Positions 16,260 through 24,459 are shown, counted from the stretch's first letter. The stretch: DNA of 64,000 nt from Desulfovibrionaceae bacterium (GCA_009773665.1 WSYE01000010.1:1-64000), one strand, 5' to 3'. Translations and numbers: made by a program. Notes: a model not told the origin generated them from the sequence alone.

Positions 16260-16811
16260 TTAAACGCTCCCCGTTTTGATGCCGACGAATTGCAGATCCT
16301 CACCGCCGCGCACCTTGCGCAGGATGTGACCTGGAAAGTTGATGTCCGCCTGGAGGGCGCCGGAAACGTCCTCGGGCTCCAGATTGCGGTAGTAGTCGGC
16401 CCATTCGCCGCCCAGGGCTGTAGTCCCGGACTCGATGGGGCTGGTGCGGCGCGTGCCGTGCTCGGCGCGGTGGCCGCTGGCGCAGGTGATGATGAGCAGG
16501 CCGCCCGTCTTCAGGAGCCCCAAGGCCCTGGCCAGTGTCTCGCGCCAATGCATGTCGTGCTCCAGAGACTCGCAGGAAATGACCGTGTCGAACGATCCAT
16601 CCCCGCCCTCGAACAGGTGCGCAGGCCCCATGACGTCCACGCCGGGGCCGCTCACCACGTCGATCCCGATGTAATGGCAGTTCTCGAACAGCGGGCGCAC
16701 GGTGCCGTTGATGAAGAGCGATCCGATTTCCAGCACGCGGCATCCCCGGAAGTGTTCCGGGAAGGCGTCCTTGCAGTCCTGGACGAACTGGGCCTGTTCA
16801 GGGTGAGCCAT
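16260..16811 (-). CDS. Class I SAM-dependent methyltransferase (183 aa)
   Basis: The start at 16811 has GGAGG ten bases upstream; a Met three codons earlier overlaps the SD. A Rossmann methyltransferase fold is visible: RVLEIGSL (motif I), YIGIDVVSGPGVD (motif II), SFDTVISCESLEHDMHW (motif post-II/III) and LKTGGLLIITCAS (motif IV). The ESLEH signature is typical of small-molecule or sugar methyltransferases. It is paired with the downstream glycosyltransferase, so it may methylate a sugar or a virion protein. Confidence 0.8.
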   Translation of the reverse strand: MAHPEQAQFVQDCKDAFPEHFRGCRVLEIGSLFINGTVRPLFENCHYIGIDVVSGPGVDVMGPAHLFEGGDGSFDTVISCESLEHDMHWRETLARALGLLKTGGLLIITCASGHRAEHGTRRTSPIESGTTALGGEWADYYRNLEPEDVSGALQADINFPGHILRKVRGGEDLQFVGIKTGSV

Positions 16812-16812
16812 T

Positions 16813-17208
16813 TTATACATCCTCCGAGGTGACGATGAACTCCAGGGACATGCGCCAGCAGGCTTCGTCCTTCATCGGACCGCGCACGGACTCCCGCTGA
16901 AACCGCCAGGGTGTGAGCCCGGCACCGGCGACTTCCTTGCCATCGAACAGAGCCAGCGCCTTGTCGGCGAGGGTCACGGCGTCGCCCATCTTCGCGGCGT
17001 ATACGTCCACCTGCACCATGCGCTCGCTCACGTCGGCGGCGAACACGCCCACCGGCTCGCAGTAGACCGTCAGCCACGCCGCGTAGGGCAGGGCCAAGTC
17101 GGCCGGGACATTCCCGTCGTAGTAGAAATGCCCGCCGATGGCGGTCTTGAACTCGCTCGCCGGGGTCAGCAGGGCCTGGAACGCCGTGTGAAATGCAGCG
17201 ATACTCAC
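16813..17208 (-). CDS. Tail terminator / tail completion protein (131 aa)
   Basis: The size, the position after the HK97 gp10-like gene, and the sequence pattern (LPYAAWLTV, VQVDVYA, DKALALFDG, SLEFIV) fit the DUF3168-like tail terminator family, which caps the tail tube and joins it to the head. Its start overlaps the stop of the upstream gene by four bases. No unusual features are seen. Confidence 0.75.
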   Translation of the reverse strand: MSIAAFHTAFQALLTPASEFKTAIGGHFYYDGNVPADLALPYAAWLTVYCEPVGVFAADVSERMVQVDVYAAKMGDAVTLADKALALFDGKEVAGAGLTPWRFQRESVRGPMKDEACWRMSLEFIVTSEDV

Positions 17209-17693
17209 TGGATCACCCCCCGCATGGCCGCGCCGACGCGTTCAGGGCTGGCCTTCGCCCCTGCCGGGCGCATGAAGGGCTTGGCCGGAATCGACTTGGT
17301 GCCGAACTCCACGAACGGGGCGTAAAAGGCGTTCGGGTCGCCCTCATTCCTCTTGCGGTCGTAGCCAGCCTTGACGAAGCCCAGGCAGACGCCGTTCTTC
17401 CAGCGAACTTTGGTGTAGATCGAGTCGCGCAGCGTTCCGGGGTTGCGTGCGGTCCAGGACACGGCTTCCTTGGCCACCACGCGCACCGTGTAGCGGATGC
17501 GCGAACCGTCCGAGCTCTTCATGGAGCGCCGGGCGATGAAGGTCTTGCGAACGCCCTTAGTGACGGAGCCCACCGGACACAGCCGACGCGCCTCAACCGC
17601 CACGCGGGAGACTTCGGCCTCGACGGCCTGCGACGTGGCGGCGGTGATCTGCTTCATCACCTTGTCGGCGTTGAAATCCATGCGGAAGCTCAC
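17205..17693 (-). CDS. HK97 gp10-like head-tail joining protein (162 aa)
   Basis: A GTG start at 17693 overlaps the upstream stop (GTGA); an internal ATG at 17681 is the alternative. The C-terminus has the family hallmark AFYAPFVEFGTKSIPAKPFM, followed by a helix. The family forms part of the head-tail interface or tail completion complex. The gene order connector, closure, this protein, terminator is standard for HK97-type phages. Confidence 0.85.
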   Translation of the reverse strand: MSFRMDFNADKVMKQITAATSQAVEAEVSRVAVEARRLCPVGSVTKGVRKTFIARRSMKSSDGSRIRYTVRVVAKEAVSWTARNPGTLRDSIYTKVRWKNGVCLGFVKAGYDRKRNEGDPNAFYAPFVEFGTKSIPAKPFMRPAGAKASPERVGAAMRGVIQ

Positions 17694-18025
17694 TGCGCTT
17701 CCCTCCCCACGATCTCCAGCATGTCCACCACGTATTCGACGCCGCGCTCTTCCTTGTTGTTCACGAACTGGATGTCGAAGGACCGCGTGCCCAGCTTCAT
17801 GCGGTGCGCCGTGGTCAGGCCGGGGTAGGCCCAGATGCGCGCGCGGTGCGTGATGCTGGCCTGAATGGACGCGGACGCGGCGCGCTCTTCGCCTTTCACG
17901 GTCCACATCTCGGCGCGCACGGTCGCCACGGTGGCCCAGGTGATGGACACGCCTCCCATGCCATCCGGGGTCTCGGTGCGCGCCTGGATATCCAGGGCGG
18001 TGGTCATGCGTTCGGGGCGGATCAT
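17690..18025 (-). CDS. Head closure / head-tail adaptor protein (111 aa)
   Basis: The protein is a small beta barrel with the Phage_H_T_join (SPP1 gp16-like) pattern: MIRPERMTTALDIQ, TPDGMGGVSITWATVATVRAE and FDIQFVNNKEERG. It would stop DNA leakage at the connector and bind the tail. It is coupled by ATGA overlap to the connector gene upstream and by GTGA to the gp10-like gene downstream. Confidence 0.85.
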   Translation of the reverse strand: MIRPERMTTALDIQARTETPDGMGGVSITWATVATVRAEMWTVKGEERAASASIQASITHRARIWAYPGLTTAHRMKLGTRSFDIQFVNNKEERGVEYVVDMLEIVGREAQ

Positions 18026-18588
18026 GCGATCTCCACGACCCGGATAGGGTCCAGCAGCCGTGCAGCCGCTTCCATGTAGCCGCCGAAGGTCTCCCGGTCG
18101 CCAAGGTGCGCGGCCTGGATGTGCAGCAAGATCGCGTGGCGCGCGCAGGCGGGAACGTCCGCAGCGGCATCGCCGTAACCGGCCTTGAACTGGATGCGGA
18201 CCGCGCCGGGCTGGTCGGCCAGGGTCGGCCAGGAGAATTCGGACTTCAGGACGATGCGCCCCTTGGTCGAAACGGTGTCCACCACGTAATTGGCGGACGA
18301 AAATGTTTGCTCCGTGCCGTCCTGGTCGAGGCACTTGACGGACAGCACTTCCTGGAGCGGGGGCTTGGGCAGATCGACCACGCGCCCGCACGGCCAGGCA
18401 TCAAGGCGCAGTTCCCACGTCGCGGTGATGAACTGGCGGCCCGCTGCGTGCTCAGCCCAGAAGCGGGCGGGCATGATGCGCGACTCCACCAGCACGTCAT
18501 CGACGCTGGAGCTGATGCGCAGTTGGAGCTTCGCGTCGGAGAGTTCGACGGGCTCAACAGCCGGGGGCGTGACGATCTTCAGGGCCAT
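18022..18588 (-). CDS. Head-tail connector, gp6-like (188 aa)
   Basis: The sequence begins MALKIVTPPAVEPVELSDAK and is mainly helical, with a conserved AGRQFITATWELRLDAWP segment and DVPACARHAILLHIQAAHLG near the end. This matches the HK97 gp6 / phiE125 gp8 family that extends the portal. The ATG has an AAGGAATTAC SD region. The gene starts the head-tail joining module of the late operon. Confidence 0.85.
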   Translation of the reverse strand: MALKIVTPPAVEPVELSDAKLQLRISSSVDDVLVESRIMPARFWAEHAAGRQFITATWELRLDAWPCGRVVDLPKPPLQEVLSVKCLDQDGTEQTFSSANYVVDTVSTKGRIVLKSEFSWPTLADQPGAVRIQFKAGYGDAAADVPACARHAILLHIQAAHLGDRETFGGYMEAAARLLDPIRVVEIA

Positions 18589-18628
18589 GTAATTCCTTGG
18601 GCGGCCCCGCCGAAGCGGGGCCGGTCCA

Positions 18629-18829
18629 CTATTTCTTGTTCTTGCCCTTCTCGGGCTCGGGCAGGGGGTCGGGTTCCGGATCGACGCCCTTCTCGGGCTC
18701 GGGCAGGGGGTCCAGCATCTTGCCGATGCCCTCGGATTCCAGGTACTGGCCGCGCTCGTCCGAAACGGAAACGACGTCGCCCTGCATCCTGGAACCCCAG
18801 CGGGTTAAAAGTCGCACGCGCATGGTCAT
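18629..18829 (-). CDS. Small phage protein with duplicated Pro/Glu tail (66 aa)
   Basis: A basic N-terminal 30 residues (MTMRVRLLTRWGSRMQGD) contain a strand pattern, followed by two copies of DPLPEPEKG encoded by a DNA direct repeat of about 26 bases (around 18640 and 18687). It lies between the capsid-associated gene and the connector. Small proteins at this locus in other phages are uncharacterised. The repeat could vary by slippage. Confidence 0.6.
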   Translation of the reverse strand: MTMRVRLLTRWGSRMQGDVVSVSDERGQYLESEGIGKMLDPLPEPEKGVDPEPDPLPEPEKGKNKK

Positions 18830-18836
18830 GACCCGC

Positions 18837-19304
18837 CTAGTCCACGATCAGCGAAGCCGGGCCGTAGCGCAGCTTGGACGCGATGTAGGTGGCCGACACC
18901 AGGTTGGCGACGTTCGACGCGGCGATCTTGACGCACAGGCAGTCGAAGCCGCCCGCGATGTCTAGCGCCTCGGCGGTGACCTCGAAAGCGATCAGCTTGT
19001 GCTTCAGGCCAGCATCCGGGGTGAAGGCCACCCCGTCGGTCTGGCGAACCCACGCGTCGGAGGAGGCGCAATCGTTCACCAGGAAGATGGGCACATCCAC
19101 GGCCAGGGCCTTGGAGCCGGTTCCGGCAACGGCAGTGGCCTGTTCCAGGGTGATGTCCGGAGGAGTGGCGTGCCCCTGGAGCAGATGCACGAACACGGTT
19201 ACATGCTCGGCCTTCTTCAGGCTGATGTAGTCGCCCACCAGCGCCCCGGTGTTCACCTGGGGCTGAAGGGCTTCAATGATCTGGGTGTTTTCGATCAGGT
19301 TCAT
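18837..19304 (-). CDS. Hypothetical virion-associated protein next to the capsid (155 aa)
   Basis: The start ATG at 19304 has AGGAGG eight bases upstream. The product is a soluble beta-rich protein without known motifs. The pattern TGALVGDYISLKKAEHVTVF and a C-terminal VSATYIASKLRYGPASLIVD suggest a virion protein such as a decoration or head-fibre subunit. A gene of this kind often follows the HK97 capsid gene. The assignment is by position. Confidence 0.65.
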   Translation of the reverse strand: MNLIENTQIIEALQPQVNTGALVGDYISLKKAEHVTVFVHLLQGHATPPDITLEQATAVAGTGSKALAVDVPIFLVNDCASSDAWVRQTDGVAFTPDAGLKHKLIAFEVTAEALDIAGGFDCLCVKIAASNVANLVSATYIASKLRYGPASLIVD

Positions 19305-19316
19305 GTCATCCACCTC

Positions 19317-20597
19317 CTAGCGGGCTTCCAGCATGACGAACGGGCTCAGGGTGTTGGAGCCGTTCAGCGGGGTGATGGGGGAGTCGTGCAAGGGCTGGCC
19401 GTTGTTGCGCACGATGAAGCGGTAGGCCATTTCGTCGGTCAGGAACTTCACGTGCATGGACTCGGCCTCTTCCACGCCGCCCTTTTCCACCAGCAGGTAC
19501 TGGCTGAAGTCGGCGAGGATGATGTCTCCCTTGTCGCCAAGGGTCTTGCAGAACTCGATGGGCACAATGGGCCGACCGAACAGCAGGCCGAAGGGCGCGT
19601 TGGCGAAACTGCCGCCGGGGATGAATACGGGCATTTGCCCCACGGTCATCAGCGGGAACTGCGCCAGGGTGTCCTGGTTGACGAACCAAGCGGCCTTGGT
19701 GATGTCGCCGTAGAACCGGGCCAGCATCTTGACCACGTTGTTGGCGTTAATGGTGTCGGCGGTCTGGCTGCCTTCCTTGGATACGGTCACGGGAAGGTCC
19801 GAGCTCATGATGCCCAGGCACTGGCCAGCGCCGGAACCCTGGAAGATTTCCAGGTCCAACTTGAAGGCCAGCTGTTCGCGCAGGCAGCGCTTGGCGTATT
19901 CGGCCAGGGCCACCGCGTCGCGCATCATGCGGTTGGTGACGTAGATCAGGCCGTACATGTCCTCCACGCGCAACTCGCGTTCCTTGAGGCCGACCTTGCC
20001 CGAGGTCACCATGGTCGAGGTTTCGGCCTTACGGTAGACCTGGATGCCGTTGCGCTTGCCGGTGGAGCGGTCGCGGTCGTCAGCGGCCATGTAGCTGAAG
20101 CTATCCGCGTTCGCGCCGATGGGCTGACGGGTGCAGCGGCTGGACAACACGCCGGTTTCGATGGCGTTGGTGATGATGGAGGACGATTTGTCCGTCTCCA
20201 CCAGATAGCCGCCCTCGGAGTCGATTCCGGTAGAAGCCCCGGAGGCGGCGTTGACCACCTTCTGAAAGCGGTCGCGGGCCTGGGGAGCCTCAGCGGTGTC
20301 CAGGGCCATGGCCCGGACGTCGAGCAACTGCTCACCAAGGTTCTTGTAGACCGCCTTGGGTTCCACCGTGATGACCCCGGCGGACAGACCAGCGATGTGC
20401 TGCGCCTGGGCCGGGTCGGTCAGTCCGTTGAGCTTCAGCTCGTTTTGAATCCTGGCCTCAATGGCCTCGGCCTCGACCATGAAAGCGTCGAAGGTCTTCT
20501 GGTCCTCGTCGGTGAACCCTTCCTTGTCGTGAAGGGCGCGGGCGGCCTGGATCTTTTCGGCCTTCATCTCCCGCAGGGCTTGCAGTGAAAGAGCCAT
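19317..20597 (-). CDS. Major capsid protein, HK97 family (426 aa)
   Basis: A GAGGAG SD precedes the ATG at 20597. Residues about 1-105 form the helical delta/scaffold domain, removed by the protease encoded upstream. The rest has the HK97 fold signatures: GGYLVETDKSSSII, the spine-helix region RMMRDAVALAEYAKRC, FQGSGAGQCLGIM, and a C-terminal LADFSQYLLVEKGG. It builds the icosahedral shell. Neighbours are the ClpP-like protease upstream and head-joining genes downstream. Confidence 0.95.
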   Translation of the reverse strand: MALSLQALREMKAEKIQAARALHDKEGFTDEDQKTFDAFMVEAEAIEARIQNELKLNGLTDPAQAQHIAGLSAGVITVEPKAVYKNLGEQLLDVRAMALDTAEAPQARDRFQKVVNAASGASTGIDSEGGYLVETDKSSSIITNAIETGVLSSRCTRQPIGANADSFSYMAADDRDRSTGKRNGIQVYRKAETSTMVTSGKVGLKERELRVEDMYGLIYVTNRMMRDAVALAEYAKRCLREQLAFKLDLEIFQGSGAGQCLGIMSSDLPVTVSKEGSQTADTINANNVVKMLARFYGDITKAAWFVNQDTLAQFPLMTVGQMPVFIPGGSFANAPFGLLFGRPIVPIEFCKTLGDKGDIILADFSQYLLVEKGGVEEAESMHVKFLTDEMAYRFIVRNNGQPLHDSPITPLNGSNTLSPFVMLEAR

Positions 20598-20635
20598 GTC
20601 TTTCTCCTCTGGGTATGTGGTTTGCGGGAGACCCG

Positions 20636-21379
20636 CTAAATGCCTATTCCAATCATGCGGATGGCGTTGGCCCGGCGCTGTGCGGCCAACTTCAAGGCGT
20701 CCGTCTGGGCCTGGGCCTTCTTGCCGTCGTCCTGTTTGTCCTTGCCGCCGCCATCGTCCGTGGGCTTGGGCTTGGTGTAGATGCGATCCACGAAGCCGTT
20801 TTCCAGGGCCTCGGCGGCGGAGAACCACGTTTCGGCCTTCATCCAATCCATGAGCTGTTCCGGGGACTTCCCGGTCTTGCGCTGGTAGTCGGACACGATG
20901 TTGGCGTCGATTTTCTCCAGCAGGGTAGCCAAGTGCAGGAGGTCTTCAGCGTTGCCCCAGGATAAGCCGGAAGCGCGATGAATCATGAACATTGCGCCGT
21001 CGCTGATCTCGATCTCATCAGCGGCCAGGGCCACGTAGGTGGCCGCGCTGGCCGCCATGCCATCGACATGTGCGACGACCTTGGCAGTGTGCTGCTGGAT
21101 GGCCGTTTGGATGGCCTCGGCCTCGAAAACGGACCCGCCGGGCGAGTTGATGCGCAGATGAATGGTTTTGGCCTTCAGGCCGTTCAATTCCTGCACGAAG
21201 TCGGCGGCAGCGATACCAAACCAGCCGCCGATGGCGTCGTAGAGGTAGATGGTGGCCTCATCGCCATCAGCCTTGGCCTGCGGACTGAGGCGCAGCGGCT
21301 GTCCAGATGCGATCCGGTTCTTGGCGTCCTGTTCGGCGCAGGCCATCAAATCCCGGAAGGATTTCTTATTCTTGAGCAC
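20636..21379 (-). CDS. ClpP-like prohead protease (247 aa)
   Basis: GTG 21379 has GGAGG nine bases upstream and overlaps the portal gene end; ATG 21346 is the alternative. The ClpP-fold serine protease motifs are present: INSPGGSVFEAEAIQTAI, the nucleophile in DGMAASAATYVALAADE, the catalytic His in AMFMIHRAS, and an Asp/Glu helix later. The enzyme matures the capsid by cutting the delta domain of the capsid protein encoded next. The C-terminal 40 residues are charged and likely flexible. Confidence 0.9.
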   Translation of the reverse strand: MLKNKKSFRDLMACAEQDAKNRIASGQPLRLSPQAKADGDEATIYLYDAIGGWFGIAAADFVQELNGLKAKTIHLRINSPGGSVFEAEAIQTAIQQHTAKVVAHVDGMAASAATYVALAADEIEISDGAMFMIHRASGLSWGNAEDLLHLATLLEKIDANIVSDYQRKTGKSPEQLMDWMKAETWFSAAEALENGFVDRIYTKPKPTDDGGGKDKQDDGKKAQAQTDALKLAAQRRANAIRMIGIGI

Positions 21380-22643
21380 TGGACCCGGCCTCCTTGCCCC
21401 CGTTGTTGTCCTCGGACCCGCCCGAAGGCTGCGGCACATAGGGCTTGTCGTGGTCGTCTCCTTCGATGGGAGCCCAGCCGCCCTCGATGTCCCGGACCTC
21501 GTTGACACTCAGGAACCCCGGAGACTGCGTTCCGCCCAGGGCGGCCTTGTAGAACTCCGTGCGGGCCTTGGTGTCGCCGCGCAGAAGCGCGTCCAGGTTG
21601 AACTTGCAGAAGAAGCGCCCGGAGCGGAAAATCTTGCGGTTTACTTCCTGCTCGATGCCCTTGAGCAGGTCGCGCAGAGTGAACTTGACGAACCCCAGGG
21701 TCTGCTCTTCGATGCCGGTGCCCCAGGATGATGTTTTCGAAGTGTGACCCACCATGTGCGGCGGTACGCCGTAGAAGCGACACACGTCCTCGACCTGGAA
21801 CTGCCGGGACTCCAGCAATTGGGAGTCGTTGGCGCTGAAATCCAGGCGCTTGATGTCGGAGCCTCCCTCCACGATGAGCGGGAGGCGCATCTTGCCGAGG
21901 CCCGTGCGGTTCTGCTGGTAGGTCTCCAGAATCAGCTTGGCCTGCTCCGGGGAGACGGTCCCAGGGAACATCATGGCCAGGTCGGCGGCGTTACCCTGGC
22001 TGAAGAAGCGGGAGTTGAACTCCTGTCCAGCAAAGGACAGGCCCACGGCCTCACGGGCGCACTCCAGGGGGGAGCGGCCCTCCAGACCGTCGAACCCGAT
22101 GAACGGGTAGTGCAGCACATCATCCTGGTCGAAAACGCGATATTCGCCGCCTTGGATGCTCACGCCGTAGTGCAGGCGGGTCTTGTCCGGGGACAGCCGA
22201 GGGGACACGCGGGAAGAGTGAACCCATGAGATGCTGGTTGGAGCCCCGAGCGCGGTGCGACCGATCAGGCCGTAGCCGTTGCCCCTGGCGCAGGCCATCC
22301 AGACGAAAGACTTCCAGAACGTGTTGGCCGTCATCATGGGGCTGGGTTCGTCGTGCAGCAGCCAGTACGCCGGGTGGTCCAGGGCCATTTCGGAGCGCCC
22401 CTTGCCGCCAGCGCGGTAGACCTCGCAGGGAAGGCTGGCGATGGTCCCGGCAAGCAGAGAGATGCAGCGGTAGACCGTGCTGACGCGCATGGCGTTCTGC
22501 TCGTCCACCACAACCCCGGAAGACGTGGGGACTCCAAGGCCGCGAGACAGCAACTCGCGGACCTTTTCGTCGGACAGCGGGTCGCCGGAATAAGAGGCTT
22601 CCGGGGAGCGGCTGAACCACGTCAGGGGGTTAAACCAGGACAT
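21366..22643 (-). CDS. Portal protein, HK97 family (425 aa)
   Basis: This is a typical HK97-like portal: AMRVSTVYRCISLLAGTIAS near residue 50, DVLHYPFIGFDGLEGRSPLE mid-protein, and QVEDVCRFYGVPPHMVGH followed by an LRDLLKGIEQEVNRK helix in the wing/clip. The dodecamer forms the DNA entry vertex and docks the terminase. It lies between a small membrane protein gene and the protease gene. Confidence 0.95.
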   Translation of the reverse strand: MSWFNPLTWFSRSPEASYSGDPLSDEKVRELLSRGLGVPTSSGVVVDEQNAMRVSTVYRCISLLAGTIASLPCEVYRAGGKGRSEMALDHPAYWLLHDEPSPMMTANTFWKSFVWMACARGNGYGLIGRTALGAPTSISWVHSSRVSPRLSPDKTRLHYGVSIQGGEYRVFDQDDVLHYPFIGFDGLEGRSPLECAREAVGLSFAGQEFNSRFFSQGNAADLAMMFPGTVSPEQAKLILETYQQNRTGLGKMRLPLIVEGGSDIKRLDFSANDSQLLESRQFQVEDVCRFYGVPPHMVGHTSKTSSWGTGIEEQTLGFVKFTLRDLLKGIEQEVNRKIFRSGRFFCKFNLDALLRGDTKARTEFYKAALGGTQSPGFLSVNEVRDIEGGWAPIEGDDHDKPYVPQPSGGSEDNNGGKEAGSSAQE

Positions 22644-22646
22644 GCT

Positions 22647-22913
22647 TTATTTCCCGTGAATCCCGAGTTTTACGCCCAGATAAGCCAAGATTCCGAGGCC
22701 GATTATGGCCAGGAATCCCTTTACCAGCGCGCCGATTGCCTGCTTTCCGCCCTCGGCCAGGGCGTTGCGGCATCCCTGCACGAACTGATGATCGTCACGG
22801 TGCTCTCCGGGCTCCAGCGTGCAGGTGTCGCAGCAGCGGCGGCATGAACCGCTTTCGGCCATGGCCTCGGTAACGGCGGCCTTCACGACGGCGCGCAGTT
22901 CCTCGGGGGCCAT
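22647..22913 (-). CDS. Small cysteine-rich membrane protein before the portal (88 aa)
   Basis: The N-terminal helix (PEELRAVVKAAVTEAMAES) is followed by a cluster of four cysteines (SCRRCCDTC) and a single C-terminal transmembrane segment (ALVKGFLAIIGLGILAYLGV). Small proteins of this plan sit beside portal genes in many siphophages. The function is unproved; a holin-like or membrane-anchoring role is possible because the lysis genes lie just upstream. Its start overlaps the stop of a newly noted small frame (TGATG). Confidence 0.7.
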   Translation of the reverse strand: MAPEELRAVVKAAVTEAMAESGSCRRCCDTCTLEPGEHRDDHQFVQGCRNALAEGGKQAIGALVKGFLAIIGLGILAYLGVKLGIHGK

Positions 22914-23059
22914 CAGAAGCTCACCCCGATGCCGCCAAACACGAAAACCGGGGCTGAAACCCCACGCGCGCTCCCGTCAGGCACAACCACGACCACGGCG
23001 CTTACCCGTTTGCCCTGGTGGGCTGCGAACCAGCCTCCGAATGGCAGCCCGATGCGCAA
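22913..23059 (-). CDS. Previously unlisted small ORF overlapping the lysis gene end (48 aa)
   Basis: In the -1 frame relative to the upstream gene there is an open stretch from a TTG at 23059 to a TGA at 22913-22915 that shares a base with the next gene's ATG. It reads MRIGLPFGGW..., then a run of valines, and ends FGGIGVSF. Codon third positions are strongly GC, as in real genes here, and it fills an otherwise empty 88-bp gap. No good SD precedes the TTG. A C CCT TTT heptamer at 23062-23068 in the upstream frame could allow entry by -1 slippage instead. The C-terminal aromatic Phe and beta pattern suggest an exported or membrane protein. Confidence 0.4.
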   Translation of the reverse strand: MRIGLPFGGWFAAHQGKRVSAVVVVVPDGSARGVSAPVFVFGGIGVSF

Positions 23060-23682
23060 CCAAAAGGGCGTTTATTCCGAATGCCCCCGCTGTCCGAGGT
23101 CTGCCCGGAGATTGCCCCCAACGCCTTGAGTGCGAACTTGCCCCAGGCCACATAGCCGCCAATCTGGCTGGCGGTTCCGGAATCAACCGGCAGTTTCTCG
23201 GCCAGGGCGGCCACGGTATCGAAAGCGCCCGCGAGGTCGGCGGGCTTTTCCACCTTGCCCAACTCGGCGGCCCCCTGGGCGGCTACGGCGGCAAGGTCGG
23301 CGTACTTGGTGATCTGCGCCTTGGTCGCTTCGTCCACCGGCGCAGCCTGCGCCAGGATGGCCAGGGAGGACACGATGCCGGGAAGCTGTTTCAAGGCCTG
23401 CTTGGCATCGAGGCCGGACCCCCCGCCGGGCTGAACGCCAGCGCACGCAGCCAGGGACAGCGCCAGGGGTAGAATCAGGGCCACAGCCAGAGGCTTCCCG
23501 GTGAAGGTCACGGGCTGGCCGGTCAGCATGCGCAGGACCGCGTTGCCCACGGCGATGATACCGGCCTGAATTTCTGGACTGAACCACGGGGCACCCTGGA
23601 GTGCCTGCGCGGCGATGAGCACCAAGGAGGCGAAGTTGAACCAGAACGTCTTGGACGTGAGTATTGATTTGGTCTTTGGCAT
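23002..23682 (-). CDS. Holin-like membrane protein fused to a lipobox segment (226 aa)
   Basis: Residues 1-60 (SKTFWFNFASLVLIAAQALQ, then IIAVGNAVLRMLTGQPV) look like a two-helix holin-type phage membrane protein. Residues about 65-80 form a second hydrophobic stretch ending LSLAACAGV, a good lipobox with a cysteine, as in small spanin or lipoprotein genes. A helical domain follows, and the last 25 residues differ in character from the rest. A GTG codon before the lipobox segment could start a separate lipoprotein. The gene lies downstream of the transglycosylase, consistent with a lysis cassette. Confidence 0.65.
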   Translation of the reverse strand: MPKTKSILTSKTFWFNFASLVLIAAQALQGAPWFSPEIQAGIIAVGNAVLRMLTGQPVTFTGKPLAVALILPLALSLAACAGVQPGGGSGLDAKQALKQLPGIVSSLAILAQAAPVDEATKAQITKYADLAAVAAQGAAELGKVEKPADLAGAFDTVAALAEKLPVDSGTASQIGGYVAWGKFALKALGAISGQTSDSGGIRNKRPFGCASGCHSEAGSQPTRANG

Positions 23683-23687
23683 CGTGA

Positions 23688-23876
23688 CTACTCCTTGGCT
23701 TCGCAGGCCGGGCGGTTCGGGTACAGGTGCGGGTGAAGGATGGATTCAACCTTGCGAGACCAGACATGCGCGTCATCGTGACTCATGCCCTGATCCCTCA
23801 TGCGGCAGTACAGGGCGGCAGCGTTGCAACAGTGCTGCACGGCGGCGGGCGGGTATTCGGGCACTACGCGGGCCAC
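23688..23876 (-). CDS. Small hypothetical protein in the lysis region (62 aa)
   Basis: A GTG start at 23876 has GGGGGG six bases upstream and overlaps the end of the transglycosylase gene. The product has four Cys and several His (VQHCCNAAALYCRMRDQGMS, HVWSRKVESILHPHLYP), so metal binding is possible. No known domain is recognised. Confidence 0.55.
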   Translation of the reverse strand: MARVVPEYPPAAVQHCCNAAALYCRMRDQGMSHDDAHVWSRKVESILHPHLYPNRPACEAKE

Positions 23877-24397
23877 GGTGCGCCCCCCATCGCGGCCTTT
23901 ATCTTGGCCGGATATTCGGGGTTGGTGGCGTTCACGACAGCACCGGAACCCCCGTTATAGCCACGCAAGACGCCTTCCCAGCCATATTTGGCGAGGTAGC
24001 GACGCTTCAGATTGGCCAGCAGGCGGCAGCCGAAGTCCAGACCGGTGGTCGGGTCGCAAAGCTGAGTCAGGAACGGCCCGGTAAATCCGAGCTCACGCGC
24101 CACAGCACCCATGACCTGCATCAGGCCGTAGGAGGTCTGCTGGCTAATCCATTCGGTGTGGACGGATACGCCGCGCGGGGCGCTGAAGTCGGCGGGGGCG
24201 CGGTCAAGCGACCTGTCAGCCAGGCGGACGCGGTAGGGTTTGGCGGTTTTGACGTGCCAGAGATAGGCGTAATCAGGCTCGTAGCGGGATGCGAATGTAT
24301 TTGCAGTCGATTCGACCTGGACGATAGCGGCGACGATGCCTGCCGGGAGGCCGTGGGCCTTGGCTGCTTCGTTGATCATGGCGTCCAGGCTGTTCAT
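23864..24397 (-). CDS. Lytic transglycosylase-type endolysin (177 aa)
   Basis: The SLT fold motifs are visible. The catalytic Glu is in IVAAIVQVEST near residue 27, followed by SYGLMQVMGAVAREL and a late GYNGG motif. It would cleave peptidoglycan between MurNAc and GlcNAc without hydrolysis. There is no signal peptide or SAR helix, so release through a holin is expected. The genes immediately downstream include a holin-like membrane protein. The usual C-terminal part is present. Confidence 0.85.
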   Translation of the reverse strand: MNSLDAMINEAAKAHGLPAGIVAAIVQVESTANTFASRYEPDYAYLWHVKTAKPYRVRLADRSLDRAPADFSAPRGVSVHTEWISQQTSYGLMQVMGAVARELGFTGPFLTQLCDPTTGLDFGCRLLANLKRRYLAKYGWEGVLRGYNGGSGAVVNATNPEYPAKIKAAMGGAPWPA

Positions 24398-24459
24398 AAC
24401 CAGCCTGTGCGCGATTCTTGGACGGGGAAAAAGGCAGAACTGACATTTCTGCGGAAATA

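Noticed and set aside
18999-20588. 529-codon plus-strand frame over the capsid gene
   Set aside because: The capsid protein motifs and SD are on the minus strand; the plus frame is a GC shadow rich in Gly/His/Val.
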